A DNA stretch of 64,000 nucleotides, taken from positions 18,324,001 through 18,388,000 of the forward strand of contig JAMPIT010000510.1 in NCBI GenBank assembly GCA_026261815.1, in the 5' to 3' direction. The position numbers and the translations under genes were made by a program. The notes beneath the pieces are model-generated. The model was not told where the DNA came from and did no database searches. It saw nothing but the letters and a program-made list of their open reading frames with translations. Positions 25,737 through 40,700 of the stretch are shown one piece after another. Position 1 is the first letter of the stretch. Each line of letters begins with the position of its first letter. The DNA comes from Monarcha castaneiventris obscurior. Lineage: Eukaryota > Chordata > Aves > Passeriformes > Monarchidae.

Positions 25737-28700
25737 TGTATGTCTCTTTTTTCTTTATGCCTGTTGGTGACCAAATAGGGCTGACTGAAACCTAGACTGT
25801 CCTTGCTTTTGAAACTGAGTGGCCTTGTCCATACTACCACTGCAAGTGACTCCTGACCTAAGCAATCCCCCACAGCACCCCTAGAAGTGTGATACTGCAC
25901 AGACCAGAACTCTGCCACAGCTGGGTTAAAAATTAAACAGCAGCTCAGCTCATGCTCTGTTTGGCTCAATAGCATAGAAGTCATGCAAGGAAACATGGCA
26001 GACCCATAAGTATCAAATACATATCTTTAAAACCCTCTGCTCAGCTGCTCTCTAATCCCAGTGCCTGAAATGGAGGTGTGTGAAGCCCTCAGCCAATGCT
26101 TCCATCTGGAAGGTGCCCAAGATCTATATTTTGCCTCTGGACATAGCTGAGAATAGCTTGGTCCTACCTGTCACGGGCCTGGCTGCTCCTTTTCTGCTTA
26201 AAACACAGAATTCAGACCTGGTAACTCCCCAGACAATGACCTGACCTCCACTAGTCAACATGACCCAGAGGAGATTGGACACCCTCCCAGGCAACCACGC
26301 ACAATCCATTTGTTTTTTGCACCAGAGGCAGAGAAGGGAAGTGAATACGACCCCAGAGTAAGCGGTGAGATACCCACACATGGGAGAAGACATCTCCAAC
26401 CAATTACCAGCTCTAATTAATATTTAACAACTTTATATTACAGCTCTATTTACTCTAATCAACCCTAAATGGTGCCTGGGAGAAAAAAAAAGAAAAAAGA
26501 AAGAAAAGAAAAAAAAAACCCACAAGAAAAAAAAAAAAAAACCCAGCCCACCAAAAATAGCAAACACGGCTGTGAATGCCAAATAGATATCCGTTTCCAA
26601 AGGAAAATTTAAAAATAAATTTTAAAAAATATACAGAGCTTGTCTACAGCATGCAGTGTCAAAATGAACATCTACATCAGCACTTCAAGTGAAATCAGGA
26701 GCAGAGTTTTGAGCAAATCTCCCTCATCATGCTTCAGTTCACACCACACAGTGGACTCAGGATGCATGGTGTGGGTTCCTTTGGGGTGAAATTAATCCAG
26801 AAATGGGCTTCAAGAATACATAGAGTGTGGATACCTGGCCCTCAACACCAATTCTTTTTTACCCTACCGGCTTGCTCCAACTGGACTGGACACACTTTTT
26901 AACGTAAATGCAGAAATAAGCAGCTCTGTCTGAACCAGTGCATACACACAAGCCGGCACAGATACTGGCCAGACCTAGCAAGCAGCAAAATCAGTTATGT
27001 GGGCCCGTGTCTAAATCCTTGCTTCTCAGTGCTACAGCCCCAGTGTCATTTTACTGTCCCTTCACCACTGGAGTGAATCTCATGGTAAATACCTCAAAAG
27101 TCTTCGTATTACAGTGCTTTATTGCACTGGATAAACATATCTACATCTCTCAGAGAGAAAGCTTGTGCCTTTGTCTTTGGTTTTCAATACTGTACAACAA
27201 CTCTGCTCACAGCCAGCAGGATGCCTTTTGTGGATCTTTCTCCACTAAATTCCCCAAAGCATTGCATAGACAACTTTGGTATTTACACAGGATTTTGCAA
27301 ATTCTGACAGCAGATTTGGGTGCAATACTTTACATTTTAGTGATACCAAAGTCCCTTCTGCAGACCCAGTCTGTCTCTGCTTTCTTTGTTCTTTTTTCTT
27401 TCTATATAAGGCTTAGACAAGTGCTAGTATCTTATGACAAGCCTGTCATACTGTTGTTGCCATTATTATTATTTATTGAGTGATACAATAAAAGGAAAGA
27501 CACTTTGTAAATTGAGATTGCTTCCAGCCAGCTGTGATTGAAAGGCAGATCCATGTATGTATTTCCAGCAATTTAAAATCTAAGCAGAAATAGGGGCAAC
27601 TGGACTATGACCCCTTCATGAAGATGAGCTCTTTGTCTGACTTTATGCAAACTAGTGATACTGTACTTGCAACAGTTAGTTACTGTTTTGCTTCCATCTT
27701 TTTATTTTGGATCCACTGGCTCAGGTATTTATTCACCTTTTAATTTATTGGCAATAATTAGGTTTCTGGGATAGCAGATGAAACCAGTTTGGGAGTCCTC
27801 GGCATCTTTGTTACTGCTGAGAATAAAATGAAAGCAATTTTTATTCATTCACCATATGAAAATGGCAATGTAACAGTGTCTATCTCATCTGAACTAATAG
27901 CTACAGTAATACCAGCAGCTATCTCGTCTGAACTAATGGCTACAGTAAACTGTAGACAAGGAAATCACTTAATAAATTTTAAATTAAGAAATTAAAAGAC
28001 AATGAAAGTGGAAATAGGAACCCAAACAACTTATTGGCGACTACTAGGATTGAAAAAATGTTTTGCAACAAGGAAAAGGGGAAACAGAAAATAAGTCTCA
28101 TCTAAGGTTGTGTATTTTTCTTACTGTTTGGAAAAAATAGTAGGTTAACAAATTAAATTACTTTGATTATACAACCTCAACCATTCAGTTCTCCTTTAAC
28201 TGATGTAAATTCAAATTACTGTGATTGATGCCCACAGCTGTACAAATGTAAAATTTGTGCAAGGGCAAGATGCGGAATGAAAAGGTTCCAATTTCTCATT
28301 TTAAAATGCTCTATTTCAGCCTTATGGGTTTTTCAGAGGAATTCCTATTGCATAGTATTTACCTTCCCACATATATATTCTTATGTTTTGTACATACGCA
28401 TTCAGATAAGGAAAGCAACTATTAATATATAACACAGTAAATTCTCTTAACTCAACTGAGAATACAGTTTACATGTTTTGCACTTCCTCCCACCAAAGAT
28501 AGTAGAAAATTTTCTACTGACTTCAAGGACTGCAGCATCAAGCTCACCAAATACTATCTGAAGATATGACAGTTCTTCAAGAAAAGAACAAACCCAGGAA
28601 ATGGATTTGAAGTCTCATTTCACAAGTGCCAAGATGAATGCTAAAGACTAAAATCAGTTTTCAGCCTGGTGCTTTAACACATCTCTGTAGGCTATATTGC

Positions 28701-31700
28701 ATTAGGATTTTTTCAAGCATGTATTAATACAAAGTAAGTCCTACCTTTTAAAGTTTCCATAATAAACTTTTTGAGATAGTAAATATATTTGGCATCATCT
28801 CTCTTGGTGGTGCCAGAAACAAACCAGCTGTTCTCCACAATGAATATTTGGGGGTTGTCATATTCACTGTTGATCCAGTAAAGGAGCTGCCTCAGGCTTA
28901 TTGATTCCAACTGCTGGAATTTCATGTGGGAGTCCAAAAGCTGGAAACTCAGGGTAGCTCCAAAAGAAAGAGCAAAAAAGTCTGCTGTTCCCTTGATATA
29001 CTTCTTCTCAGCCTCACTGAATTCAGGCAACAGAGATGAGAGGTTGCTCCTCATGCTCTCTGGATAGTCACCATCAATAAATATGGGCTTAGCAAACCAG
29101 CCAAGCACAAAATCCAGGGATTTTTGGCATTCTTTTATGTTCTTTTCAGTCATACGCTGGGGTTTTATCCAGTGGGAGCTAAGGGCAATGGACACTTTTC
29201 CTCTTTGAGCGGGACGGAAATGGTCATTGTAGAGATGCCAGACCTTAGCATGGGCCTGTTGAAAAGAAAGACTGCAATTAAAAGACCCAAAAATCCATTT
29301 TAAGTAACACAATTATTCTCAAGTACTGGGGCTCAGTCTTATTCATTCATCAGTAGTTGACAATACCTAAATTAACTTTTAATACCATATTAATACCATG
29401 TATCAACTAGAAATTGCTAGTTGGTTGGGGAAAAGAGCATCTCAGTTTTCCATGAGATACTATTTCAGGCACTGAACACATTTCTGGCTTTATTAACTTC
29501 TATTATTGAGTCCAGACATATTGCCAGGATTTACAAAAATGAAAATGCATTTAACCAAACATGTTTCAAAAGATGTTTTCATTATAGGAATATCACTTTA
29601 TTTGCAGATTCACAGATCTATAAAAAGGAATCTTAAGAACTGCCTAGATCTCTGAAACAATACAAAACAAAGGAACACCTCTGAACTTCAGAACACACAA
29701 TATAGGAATATAGAACTAGCAATCTGGTTTTTAAAGTCTGGTGAAACACTATTTACCACAGGTCCTGAAATATTATTCCAGTTATTCAATTTAATTTTAT
29801 TAAAATTTACTATTTACACCTAGCATCAGGTTTCATTTAAGCACTTGTCTTGGTATATCTTTTTCTTTTACGGTAAGAACGTATTTTGTACCAAATTTCT
29901 TTCCTGAAATCTTACAGAGTCAGTTATAACAGCTTCTTGATGTTCCCTTTGAAAGCCAAATAGATTAAGTTCATGAAGCCTTGCATTATCTTCAGGCATT
30001 ACCTTCAAGCTCTTTAACCATTCTCACTGCTCTCCTCTGATTCTCTGCCAGTTTGTCATCATCTGTCTTAAACTGCAGAAGCAGAATTGGACATAATGTG
30101 CCAGTGGCAGTCTTGCCAGCAGTAAAATCACAGAAAATTTACCGCACTCCCTCTGCTTATGTGGCCATAGAATTACACTGTGAGCATATGCACATCTAAA
30201 CTACCATTACTCCAGAGCCCATCACCATCTAAAATGTATCTTTTCTTTGAACCTAGCTTATCAAAGAATTTTGACTGCTCTGTGAATCAATATCCTATCC
30301 TTTGTAATCTACATATTAGCAGAAATTGTCATGGGTTTTTTCTAGGTCATTGATAAAACGGCAAAAATATGAGATTTGACAACACAAAGGTGGGAGAGTG
30401 TCCGAGAGTGTCCAATACACTCCAGAAGGACCCCGAGAGGTTGGAGAGATGTGCAGAGAAGAATTGTCTGAAATTCCAGAAAGTCCAATGCAGGATCCTG
30501 CACCAAATAACCCCATGTCCCAGGACAGGCTGGGGGCCAATCTGATGGAAAGCAGCCCTGCAGAGAAGGACTTGGGGTCCTGGTGGACAACAAGCTGTCC
30601 CTGAGCCAGCAGTGCCCTTGTAGACAAGAAGGCCATTGGTGTCCTGGGGTGGATTAGGGTGGGAGAGCAGTGCCAGCAGGTCAGGGGAGATGATCCTGCC
30701 TCTCTACTCAGCCCTGGTGAGGCACATCTGGGGGGCTGTGTCCAGTTCTAGGCTCCTCAGGACAAGAGAGACATGGAGCTCCTAGAGCTGATCCAACAGA
30801 GAAGAACAAGGATGACTGGGGGACTGGAGCATCTGTCTTACGAGGAAAGGCTGAGGGAGCTGGGCCTGTTCAGCCTTGAGAGGAAATGACAGAGAGGGGA
30901 CCTCATCAATGTCTGTCCGTATCTAAAGGAGAGCGCCAAGAGGGTGGATCCAGGCTCTGGTCAGCAGTGCTGAGCAACAGGACAAGAGGCAACAGGCAGA
31001 AACCGATAGACCCACCCGAATGTAAGGAAGAACTTTTTTACTGTACCGGACACCGAGCACTGGAACAGGCTGCCCAGAGGGGTTGTGCAGTTTCCCTCAC
31101 TGAAGACACTGCAACCGTCAGGATGCAATTCTGCGCAATGTGATCCAGCATGACTCTGCCTCAGCGGGGAGGCTGGACCGGATGAACCACTGTGGTTCTT
31201 TCCATCCTGACCCATCCTGTGATTCTGTAATTCTGAGATCTACTAGTTAGAATAAAACCTACCTAATAACTCTACTAACAGTTTACATTTGCATTTTGAG
31301 ACTCATCACTATTTGTTCTATGTGCTGTGATGACATGAACCTCCACTCTCGCCATCCAGAGTTGCCGATCCAACGAACATATATCAAAATGTCACATGCA
31401 TTTTTAGCCCTCCCTGCAATATAAATCATATAGAAAGCCTTATAATTCCACTCCATGCAGCTGGCATGTTGGAAAATTTTATCATTAATTTATTGATAGC
31501 TGCTGTTCAGAGTTTCATTTTCATACACTCTTACCATTTAAGCTTTGACATACAATGACTTCCAGTTGCCTGCATTACTAGGAATACAATTTTTTACATC
31601 AATTTTGTTAATTACCCAGGCAAATAGCAAATTCTACCATTTGACTGCTCCAGCAGAATTTCAATTACTGCTGGGAGAAAAACCATTGGAAGTAAAGGAC

Positions 31701-34700
31701 AACTAAAGGCAAGACCAAAAATCAAGGCTCAGTTCAGCAGCCCCCATACAGAAATGTGCTGCCTTTGAGTCATGGGGTATATAAAACATCTGCACAGATC
31801 TGACACAGGCCCTACAGGAGACTATACCCACAACCTTTCAGAGTGGTCACCAAAACCCAAAGAGAACAATCTTTGAAACTGTGTATCACAGTCCACATCT
31901 ATGTGCATATATCTGAACCAAGCTCCCAGTTGCAGACCTCAGTGTAGATGCTCTCATTTATAATACATCAATAGCTCCAATAAACATGATGCAGCCTGAC
32001 CATCTGTCTGTATTAAGACAACGGGTTTTGATGCTCATGAGAAACTATAGTAACGACTTCAAAATCTCATGCCAAAAATGAGAGCTGACCTAAGTACAGA
32101 CATCATTTTACTTCACACCGAAGCTCTGTTACGCTCAGGAAAGAACAAAAGACATTATGCATCAGGACCAACACCCAACACTTAAAATATGATTTTTAAA
32201 ATGCCATTGGCAATAAACTTGTTACCTCTTGCAATTCAAGTTTGCACATTCAAATTTTCTCTTACAAAAGGGCTATATATTTTTCCTCTGTTGGACGTGA
32301 CTCATCTCCAGTTTACCATCTCAAATGTTAAGGTACCACCATGCACACTCTCAAACACATAATTTCATCTCTGTCATCTTCATTTGCAAGTATGCTGCCC
32401 ACCCACAGAACACCTTGAGGACTGTGGTCCCCAGAACTCTTGGCCCTCCCTGTTTCCTATCAGTGGAGAAAGATCTTCCAGCATTTTAGTAGCTTTGGAT
32501 CTACCACAAAGAAAGGAGGAAGAGCATTCTACAGATTATCCCTCTACATGCATAAGGAGGTGCTGTTTACTCCCTCATTGCAATGAAAAAAGACAAAGTG
32601 CAGCAATGTGGAATTATCTCACTCAAGTTTACTTTCTAAGTAAATCACCTAGTCTGCCTCTACAGAAAATGAGAAGACTGTTGTCTGAGGTATGAAGTGT
32701 GAGTCACTCTTTGGGAGTCCATCTCTCTCCACTGATGAAAGACAAAACCTGTCACTCAGTTTAGACAAGACATATTCTATAGGCAGATGAAAGCTGGCAA
32801 GAAGCAGCCCACTTAAATGTCTGCCCTCTGGAGTGTGCATGAAGTGGAATTACATTATTTCCATTTTAAAAATGCTAAATGTAGAAAACAGTGCACTGAG
32901 GTCCCCAGGCTCTGTGGATGTAGATTAATGAAGCAGTCAAAACTGCAAGAAATAAAGCTGGAAGAAGCCAGTGACAAAGCAGAGAGCCTATATAGAAATT
33001 TGGAACAGAATTCACTTGCTTAAAATTAGGTGGTTAATACAGTTTCAGAGACTTCAGAGCATTCCAGCCCAAACTCCAGACAGTTTCAGAAAACCGTGAG
33101 TCTCCCAATAAACCCTAAATCCCATCTCCTATCTCCACAGAGACACCTGGGATACTACAAAACACATCAAATAATAATTTGCACCTTATAGTTATCTTCA
33201 GGTAAATGAATCCTGCATGTAGGGTGGGACTCCTTTTGAGCTGAAGACACCTTATATTTCACTGTGCACATGTGAGCCCAAGCTGCCACTACCGGCAATG
33301 GAGATCTCTGACTCCATCAGCTGCCTTAACACAGGCAACTAGTTGCCACTCCAGAATAATAAAGATTCAGGTCACATCTGCCATTTCCATGCAGGAGACC
33401 TGAATAGCCTGGGAAGGCTCAAACACATTTCCAAGGCAGAAGGCGCCCCCCTAGCAATGTCATAGCATGGGCTAGGTCCTACCAAAGTCCTGCAGTAGTA
33501 GCAGAAGTAATTCAGCACAGGCACATGAGCTTCATAACCTGACGAAGTCCTACTGTGGCAGATTGTCCACTCTATGGCAGGACAGATCAATACAGTCCAC
33601 CAGGTACTAGATACCACCTTCCACTAGGTGAAGACAATGTAGTAATACAAAGACATTTGTTTGCCTGACTACTCTTCTAAATTCCATGATCATTAAGATC
33701 TTCCTGAGTGTGGCACTAGTATGGATCATTCTGCAAGATCTCAGTATGTACATCGATCATGATGCATAACCTTCACAAGAGCAAAGCAAGAATTATAACT
33801 GGGAACATCACGATTCCATTATTTGTGTTCACTCATCCAGAACAAGTTTTTTCAATTATAAATTCTGTGTCTTCTGAACCAGTAATAATACATTTCACAA
33901 ATAAACTGCACTAATACCTTGCTCTCCACGCTCAGATGAATTATCCTGTTTTAACTCTCTATTTGCACATTAATGAAACTGAACTGGAAAGTGTTACTGT
34001 ACTCAGAACTGGTGAGGTGACACTTCAAATTCTGTGTTCAGTTCTGGGCCCCCCACTACAAGAAGGACATTAGGGTGCTGGAGCATGTCCAGAGAAGGGC
34101 AACAGAGCTCATGGATGGTCTGGAGCACAAGTCTCATGAGGAGCTGCTGAGGGAACTGTTTAGCTTGGAGAAACTGAGGCATAGGGAGGACCTTATTATT
34201 CACTACAACCACCTGAAAGGAGGGAGTAGCCAGGTCGGGGTCAGTCTCTTCTCCCACGTAGCAAGTGACAGGACAACAGGAAATTACCTTGAGTTGCACC
34301 AGGGGAGGTTTAGATTGGATAGTAGGAAAAATTTCGCCACTGAAACGGTTGTCAAGCCCTGGCACCGGCTGCCAAGAGAGGATGATTTTTTCTAAGCTAA
34401 ATTATTCTACGATTTAGCAATACAAAGAAAAGTGTTAATTGGAAAAGGTGTACCAAGGGGTTTTGATTAGTAGAAACTGGGCTGATGTACCTCCAACAAA
34501 AACATCATTATTTAGTTCTACATCCAAAGCCCTTCTGAAATGGAAATAAATATTTTAATGGCATGGGAAAACCTAGTATGTATTAGTCACAATGTGCCTT
34601 GTACCAGGAAGAGGAAAATGTGTTTTTTCACCTGTATCATCAAAAATAAGTATTTTAGTCAAAAGCCGCAACAAAAGGATGACACATTTCACGTAAGTTT

Positions 34701-37700
34701 CACCCTTAGCTTGTAAGTTGGTTTTACCCACACAGTCTTTGGGCAAACATTCCCTTTCACAATCAAGTTATATTCTTAACACTGAGTAACAGATACAGGT
34801 ATGTAGAAATTGCTTAGGGTTTTCCCCATATTTCAAAACTAGTAAAGTAACATCTTCATATATAAAGCACAGGACTTTTATAGATGCTAGTTATGTAGTA
34901 ACTTTCCCCAATAATTCCTTCCCAAATATGTAGTGTTCTGTTTTTACAGTCTGTTAGCCAATATTACCACAATGATAAATTCAATTAGTTTTGTATTTTT
35001 GACCAATCTCAACAACCTTGCAATAGAATTAGGCTTATAAATGGTACGTAGAACACCAAGTGAACATTTTTCAGTCTACAACCACACAACATAAAATTTG
35101 CTAGAATTACAGCTCTAAGTATTGATCACACATCTGAACTACACTCTTTGTTTCAGTTCCTTTCTCAATACACGTTAGTCACTGTTTTTCACACTGTGCT
35201 GGTCACTGGAACATTCTGATGCCTCATGAACATGAATGAATTTATGGCAGCCTCACATTAGGCACAAAGCAATATCATTCCTATTTTAAGAATTGGGAAC
35301 AGAAACATTACAACACCCACAGAAGTAGAAAAATTAAACCAGATACCACAAGGTATAGACCAGTGTATTAACTCCAGGATATGTGCCTCTGTTTAATGTG
35401 GTACTCACCTCTACAGAAAAAGTACCCAAGAAAGCATTAAGTTTTTGTCTGAAGACATGGTGGCTAGATAGAACACTATTTTTCCTCATCATAGGCAAAA
35501 CAGAGCTTTGCTAGCTGGACAATAAAAGGGAGAAGGCAGCCGGAAAGCATGAAGCTAAGCCACAGGCATCAGGATGCATTGCAGGTACTCCAAAAATATT
35601 AGCAGAAGGAGGAAAAAACAAACCCAAAAGATAAGAAAGCAGGTAAGAGTTATTTTTACAATTTGTTATTGAATTTTAGAGCAGATGAAAGTCTTGGAAG
35701 GCTTTTACTTTCATACACTGTATGCAGAGCCATAATGAACATTATCAGAGTCAGATATGCAGCAGGGAGACACAGTGACCACAGTGTGATGGAAGGAAAC
35801 AAAAACCCCTTGATCTCACGGTGTCAGGTGGCTGCTGCAGGAATCCTCTCCTTTGAAGTACAGAAAGCTAAGATGTTATGGCACAAGCCCTGACTTAAAC
35901 CTCTCTCAGGCTCACCTTGCTTTGAAAGGCCACCCACTGGGCCAGCACCCTGTGGAATGGCAGCCAGAGAGAAGGCAGCTGGACTGCACAGGGCACTCTG
36001 CAAACCCCACTGACACCATCAGAGGATGCACAAACACAGAACACACCCTTTGGCATGGACTCATCTCACCCCACTTTGGCCATCACCTGCATCTGAAGCA
36101 CTTCTCATGCAGAGCAGGCAGGGACACCTCTGGGCCACAATTCACTCAAGACATGTTTAATACCTGGAAGAGAGTGAGGCAAAAAAGTGCCTGTTCCCCT
36201 CCACTCACCACACAGGCTGGAACAACCACTGGAGTCAACATCCTGTCCAAATAAACTAAAGCACCAAAAGACAAGTGGGCTGGAAAGCAGTTACAGGTCT
36301 CCTGAGATGCAAACAGTCTCTGAAAATATAAAGGTCATCTGGAAAAGAATTAAGCAGCATTTGACTTTGAGAAGCAATGGGAGATGAGATAAAAATAGCT
36401 TTATTTCTGACAACAAGTCCTTCTGAGACACTTGACGTGTTTAATCATTTTCCATTACCTCTGACAGAAAAGATTAATTACGGAACTGCACCAAAATAGT
36501 TCAATGAATGTTGTGACCCATGTGAATATTAAAGATATGAGAGATCCTTAAACAGAGTACAAAAGGAAGATAAAAGTACAGAGCAGTACACTTGAGTGAT
36601 TTAGAGACAATCTTGCAGTGCTGGAGTGAACTAAAATAGTCATGGATAAAAGACTTGAAATCTGGGACACAATGCTCAGGCAGTATTTAGGGGAAGACCA
36701 AGATATCAAAATTGCTTTGGGAATGCTGGAGCTACATAAACATACAAAAGCTCTACTACTGCAAATGACCTGCAAAGTCCTCCACCAAAGCATGAACCTC
36801 TTGGAAGACAGGCCAGGCTCCAATCATCATGATCATACTCAAGTATACAAAATATAAATACAAGGGAAAACATATGAAGAACTTGGTTGTAATCCAGAAA
36901 AGCAAGCACACAGAACTGCACAAGCTGTAGTAAACAGCACAAACCAAGACGACACCACTTTTCAAGAGCTGGTATTTGTCAGACACATGAACAAGGAGGA
37001 TGAAAAAAGCACCTCAACTTCGGAGAAACTCGTAATGGGAATTATGGTAACAGCTGTGACAACTGAATACACCATTAGCCAGGAAAACAAATGGAACACT
37101 AGTGGATTTTAAGTGACATTCTGGTTGGAAAGAATGATGCTAGAATCAGCAGTGAGCAAAAATGTTAAGAGTATAAAACTCTCATAAAACTCACATAAAA
37201 CTGATATATCAAAAAATTACATAGAATATATAAAAGTGATAAAGCAATGCCCAGTCAGAATGCTAAAAACCAAAACTCCCAGTATTTGTAATAGTAATGT
37301 CAAGTAGAAGGCATCCATTAAGACTCCAAACCTCTGGTTTCATGAAGGTTTGTACAAACTGGATGGAGAGAGTAAAAACCAGCAAAGGAGGAAGCAGAGG
37401 ATTGCCCACAGAAGCTCTCAAACTACAGAATACAGCTTTAGAAGCCAAAAGCCCCAGGATTCACGACTCTTCCTTGTGCTAGGGCAGAAGCCAAATGAGA
37501 AGACTGTTGCCCTCCAAAGCAATAGTGAGAAGGACAACCAAAGTAGCTCACGTAATCTTTAGTGACATCAGTCTTACAAAAAAAAAAAATACTTTTGGTT
37601 AAATGCAGAATCAAAATAACTAAATAAGCATATAAAAGGCAAACATTTCCAATACCTTTAAGTGTAAAAATTCTGGAAGAGACGCCTAATGTCAAGCATG

Positions 37701-40700
37701 TTTCAATGTTTGATGCATCTCCCGGTTTTCTGGTAGATGCAATATAGGGAAGCCAAATATTCATCTGTTCATATTTGGCCCCTCAAGATACCTCTCTACA
37801 TTTGCTGAGCCAGGTGTTTCACAGGGAGAAATAATGTGTTTCTGATGGCTTAGTGGAAGCGCATGAAGAAAATTGCTTTGAAAAGTCTGAGTGGTTAGCA
37901 GAAGCTAAACAAACAAGATAGTGTGTTAGAAAGAAAAATGTTCTTAGCAAAAGATAGAGGTAAACACAAGTAAGACTGAAGTCCATCATCAATATATGTA
38001 CCCAACAGGTAAGGAAGTGACAAAAAGATTTCAGCTTGCTGGACCTAATCTAACTAGCTAAACCAAAAACCCAGCTTGGAAAGATGCTGAGGAAAGCCTA
38101 CAGTTTGGCAGGAAAATTACAGAATACAGAACCCAGGTTACTCATTACCACCATCCCTACATTTAAAGAACCCAGAATAGATGCTCTGATGCTCTGGTGT
38201 TAATAATTAACCCTGAATCTTATCTTGGGCACACCAGTAGATTAAAAATAAATTGACCCAACTGCTCCTGTAGAGGTATTGGAACATTTTGAGTGCAACT
38301 TAAGGCTCCCAGAAGACAGACAGAAAGAAATCCCTGTCATGCCGTTATTACAAGAACATCAAATGATACTGGATTTGGAAAATCCATATTTGTGGAGTTG
38401 GGAAAGGGTGACAGGCTGGCAGTCAGAAATTACTCCTGAGGTATATGAATGCGCTGCCCTAAAAGCTCCAAAATTTCAACTACAGATGAAGGGGTAGAGC
38501 CTTTCCTCAATTAGAGCCTCAAAAGAAATTAGACTGCAGGAGTATTCATGTCAAAGTGTTTGAGTCCAAACCATCAACCACAGAATCAGTAAAAATATCC
38601 CTAAAACACAGAAAAAAGCTTACTGAAGTAACAAATAATTGCACGAAGATGAGGCATTTCTGATGCTCCAGTCTGGCCTATCATAAAAGCAGACAGCAGG
38701 ATTTACTGGGTAATGGTTGGATTTTGAGCAATTAATTCTGTTATACCAGAAACCACACCTGTTGTAGCAAAAAATTCCAGAGTCTGGCAGAACAGATTTA
38801 GCATATGCTGTCTTTGTGATTTTGTTATGAGGGCAAGGCTGGGAAAAATTTTCCCCTACATCTGCAGGGCAGCAATACCATTTTAGAACTATCTACTGCC
38901 CCAGGATTTCACTGTGCTTTAGCTTTATGCAATATTCATATCAACTAAACATGTAAAAATATATCAGAGGCTGATCAAATCCATGTAATTTCATGAACAG
39001 TTGATGCATTAACCTACAGTCAAGATTCAAACACCACTGAGAGAGTGAATTACACAAATATAAGCCATAACTTTGGGAGCACACTTCTAAGAGAACTGAT
39101 GTCAAGTGGTCATGGGTCAAGTGGTACATGAAAGAGGAAAATATGTAACAGGCTAATCACCTTAGAAAAATGAATGAGAAAAAATTAATAAGATGCTCCT
39201 TGCTCTACAAGTTCTCATAAGCTGCAATCTTTTGCGAGTTTTATTCTTCCCCAGAATTCTGTATCAGTGTTTGCAGATACAATTAAGCCTTTAAACAAGT
39301 TTTTAAAGAAGGTGCAGGAATGGGAGTGGAGACCAGGACACCACCTGCCCTCATCAGCATTCAAGAAGGCTGGCATAGTAGCCACACCGGGGATGCTGCT
39401 CCAGCACGGCCACTTCACTCGCACTTTGTTACCCCCTCCAGAAGCAGTAGAGGTTATGTTATTGCAAAACCAAAGGAAGTCAGCCAGTTCACTGTACAAA
39501 AAGGAGCACATGGTGCTCCTGGGAGACTTAACATGGTGACTCAGAAATTACAGAGTGGGTGAAAGGTGCAATTACCAAGCTCAGCATATTCAGGTGTATG
39601 AACAGTGTGGGCTCAACAGAAGAGTGAACTACAAGAATAGCTGGTCTCCAGAGCATATCATGGGGATCTCATCCAATTTATTCACAAGAAAAGTCACTTC
39701 AAAGAGGCTAGAACAAGAGAAAGGTAGCTCCCTCTGGGAGAAGACATTAGGCAACCACTATAGAATTATTTAATGTGTATTACAATAAATGTTTCTAGAA
39801 GGTAAACTAGATCCTCTCCCTTTTCAGCACCCAAAGATACCAGCTCCATGGCTGCAAATATAAAGCGGAAGCTCCTTTCTCAATCTCACAAAAAAACAGT
39901 ACTGCAGTGCCCAGGTACGCCAAATGGCTTCAGAAGGTATTTCCAGATAAATGTGCTGGTGGATAGCTTCACCTATTGTGAGCTCCTCTGTGAGAAAAAA
40001 ACAACCACTGGAACAGTAAAAGGAACTGGAAGAGTCTCCATCAGTGGAGGGTACCAATGAATAATATTAAGGCATTCGGCTCAACACAGATGTCATAGGA
40101 ATTACAAGTTTAGTCATCATATATGGAACCAATATATTAGAACAGAGCTCTGTGCTATAATATAGGCAAACAAAAACCAGAATGAAGGAGACTTGCTTGA
40201 GGCAATTGCTGCAAAATTCTTTTTAAACCAAACATTTGGATTGTACATGCCCAAATCTAGTTCAGTCACTTACATGATAACCTGTGTTTACTCTGCTGTA
40301 AGCTTGGCCACTAATTTTAACCATTCTGAGATTAGAACTATGCATCAATGACAACAGGTTATGGAATACGATGGAATGTCCCATTCAGCCCTCTAGATGG
40401 ATGTAAAAAGCAGCACATGAGGATAAGCAATATAAATTGAAGGTACCAGTTTTCAATTTTCAGACAACTGTTTAGATTACAATTTGACTAGATGTGAATA
40501 TGCAATTCTTCCTTTAGTCAGTTTGCAACTGTTTATGTCAGATACAGCTGTGTTTCCATGCATACTTGATGTAAAGCAGTCACTACAGGCTTATCTCATT
40601 GTGTGTAACCTGCCCAAAATGTTCTAGCTTGGGCACATATAATAGAAATGACTGAAGTGTGTGATTTCAGTTATACTCTTTTACAAGGAATGCTCAATTT

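Larger units (their letters stand above)
24059..28744 (-). other. KL: KL intron 2
   Basis: A 4.7-kb GT-AG intron, phase 1. It contains the TTTC microsatellite, an A-rich tract at 26482-26541 and an imperfect 39-bp tandem duplication at 27.9 kb. No other gene is visible. Confidence 0.9.

Noticed and set aside
26938..27483. 181-codon plus-strand frame in KL intron 2
   Set aside because: Composition is rich in Leu, Phe and Ser as expected from T-rich DNA. No family match, no start context or splice support, and it is antisense to KL.
35850..40060. A series of short plus-strand frames in KL intron 1 that look protein-like, rich in Lys, Glu and Gln
   Set aside because: The strand is A-rich, which alone gives such composition. 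Frames do not join by splice sites I can see, and no domain or retroviral motif is recognisable.
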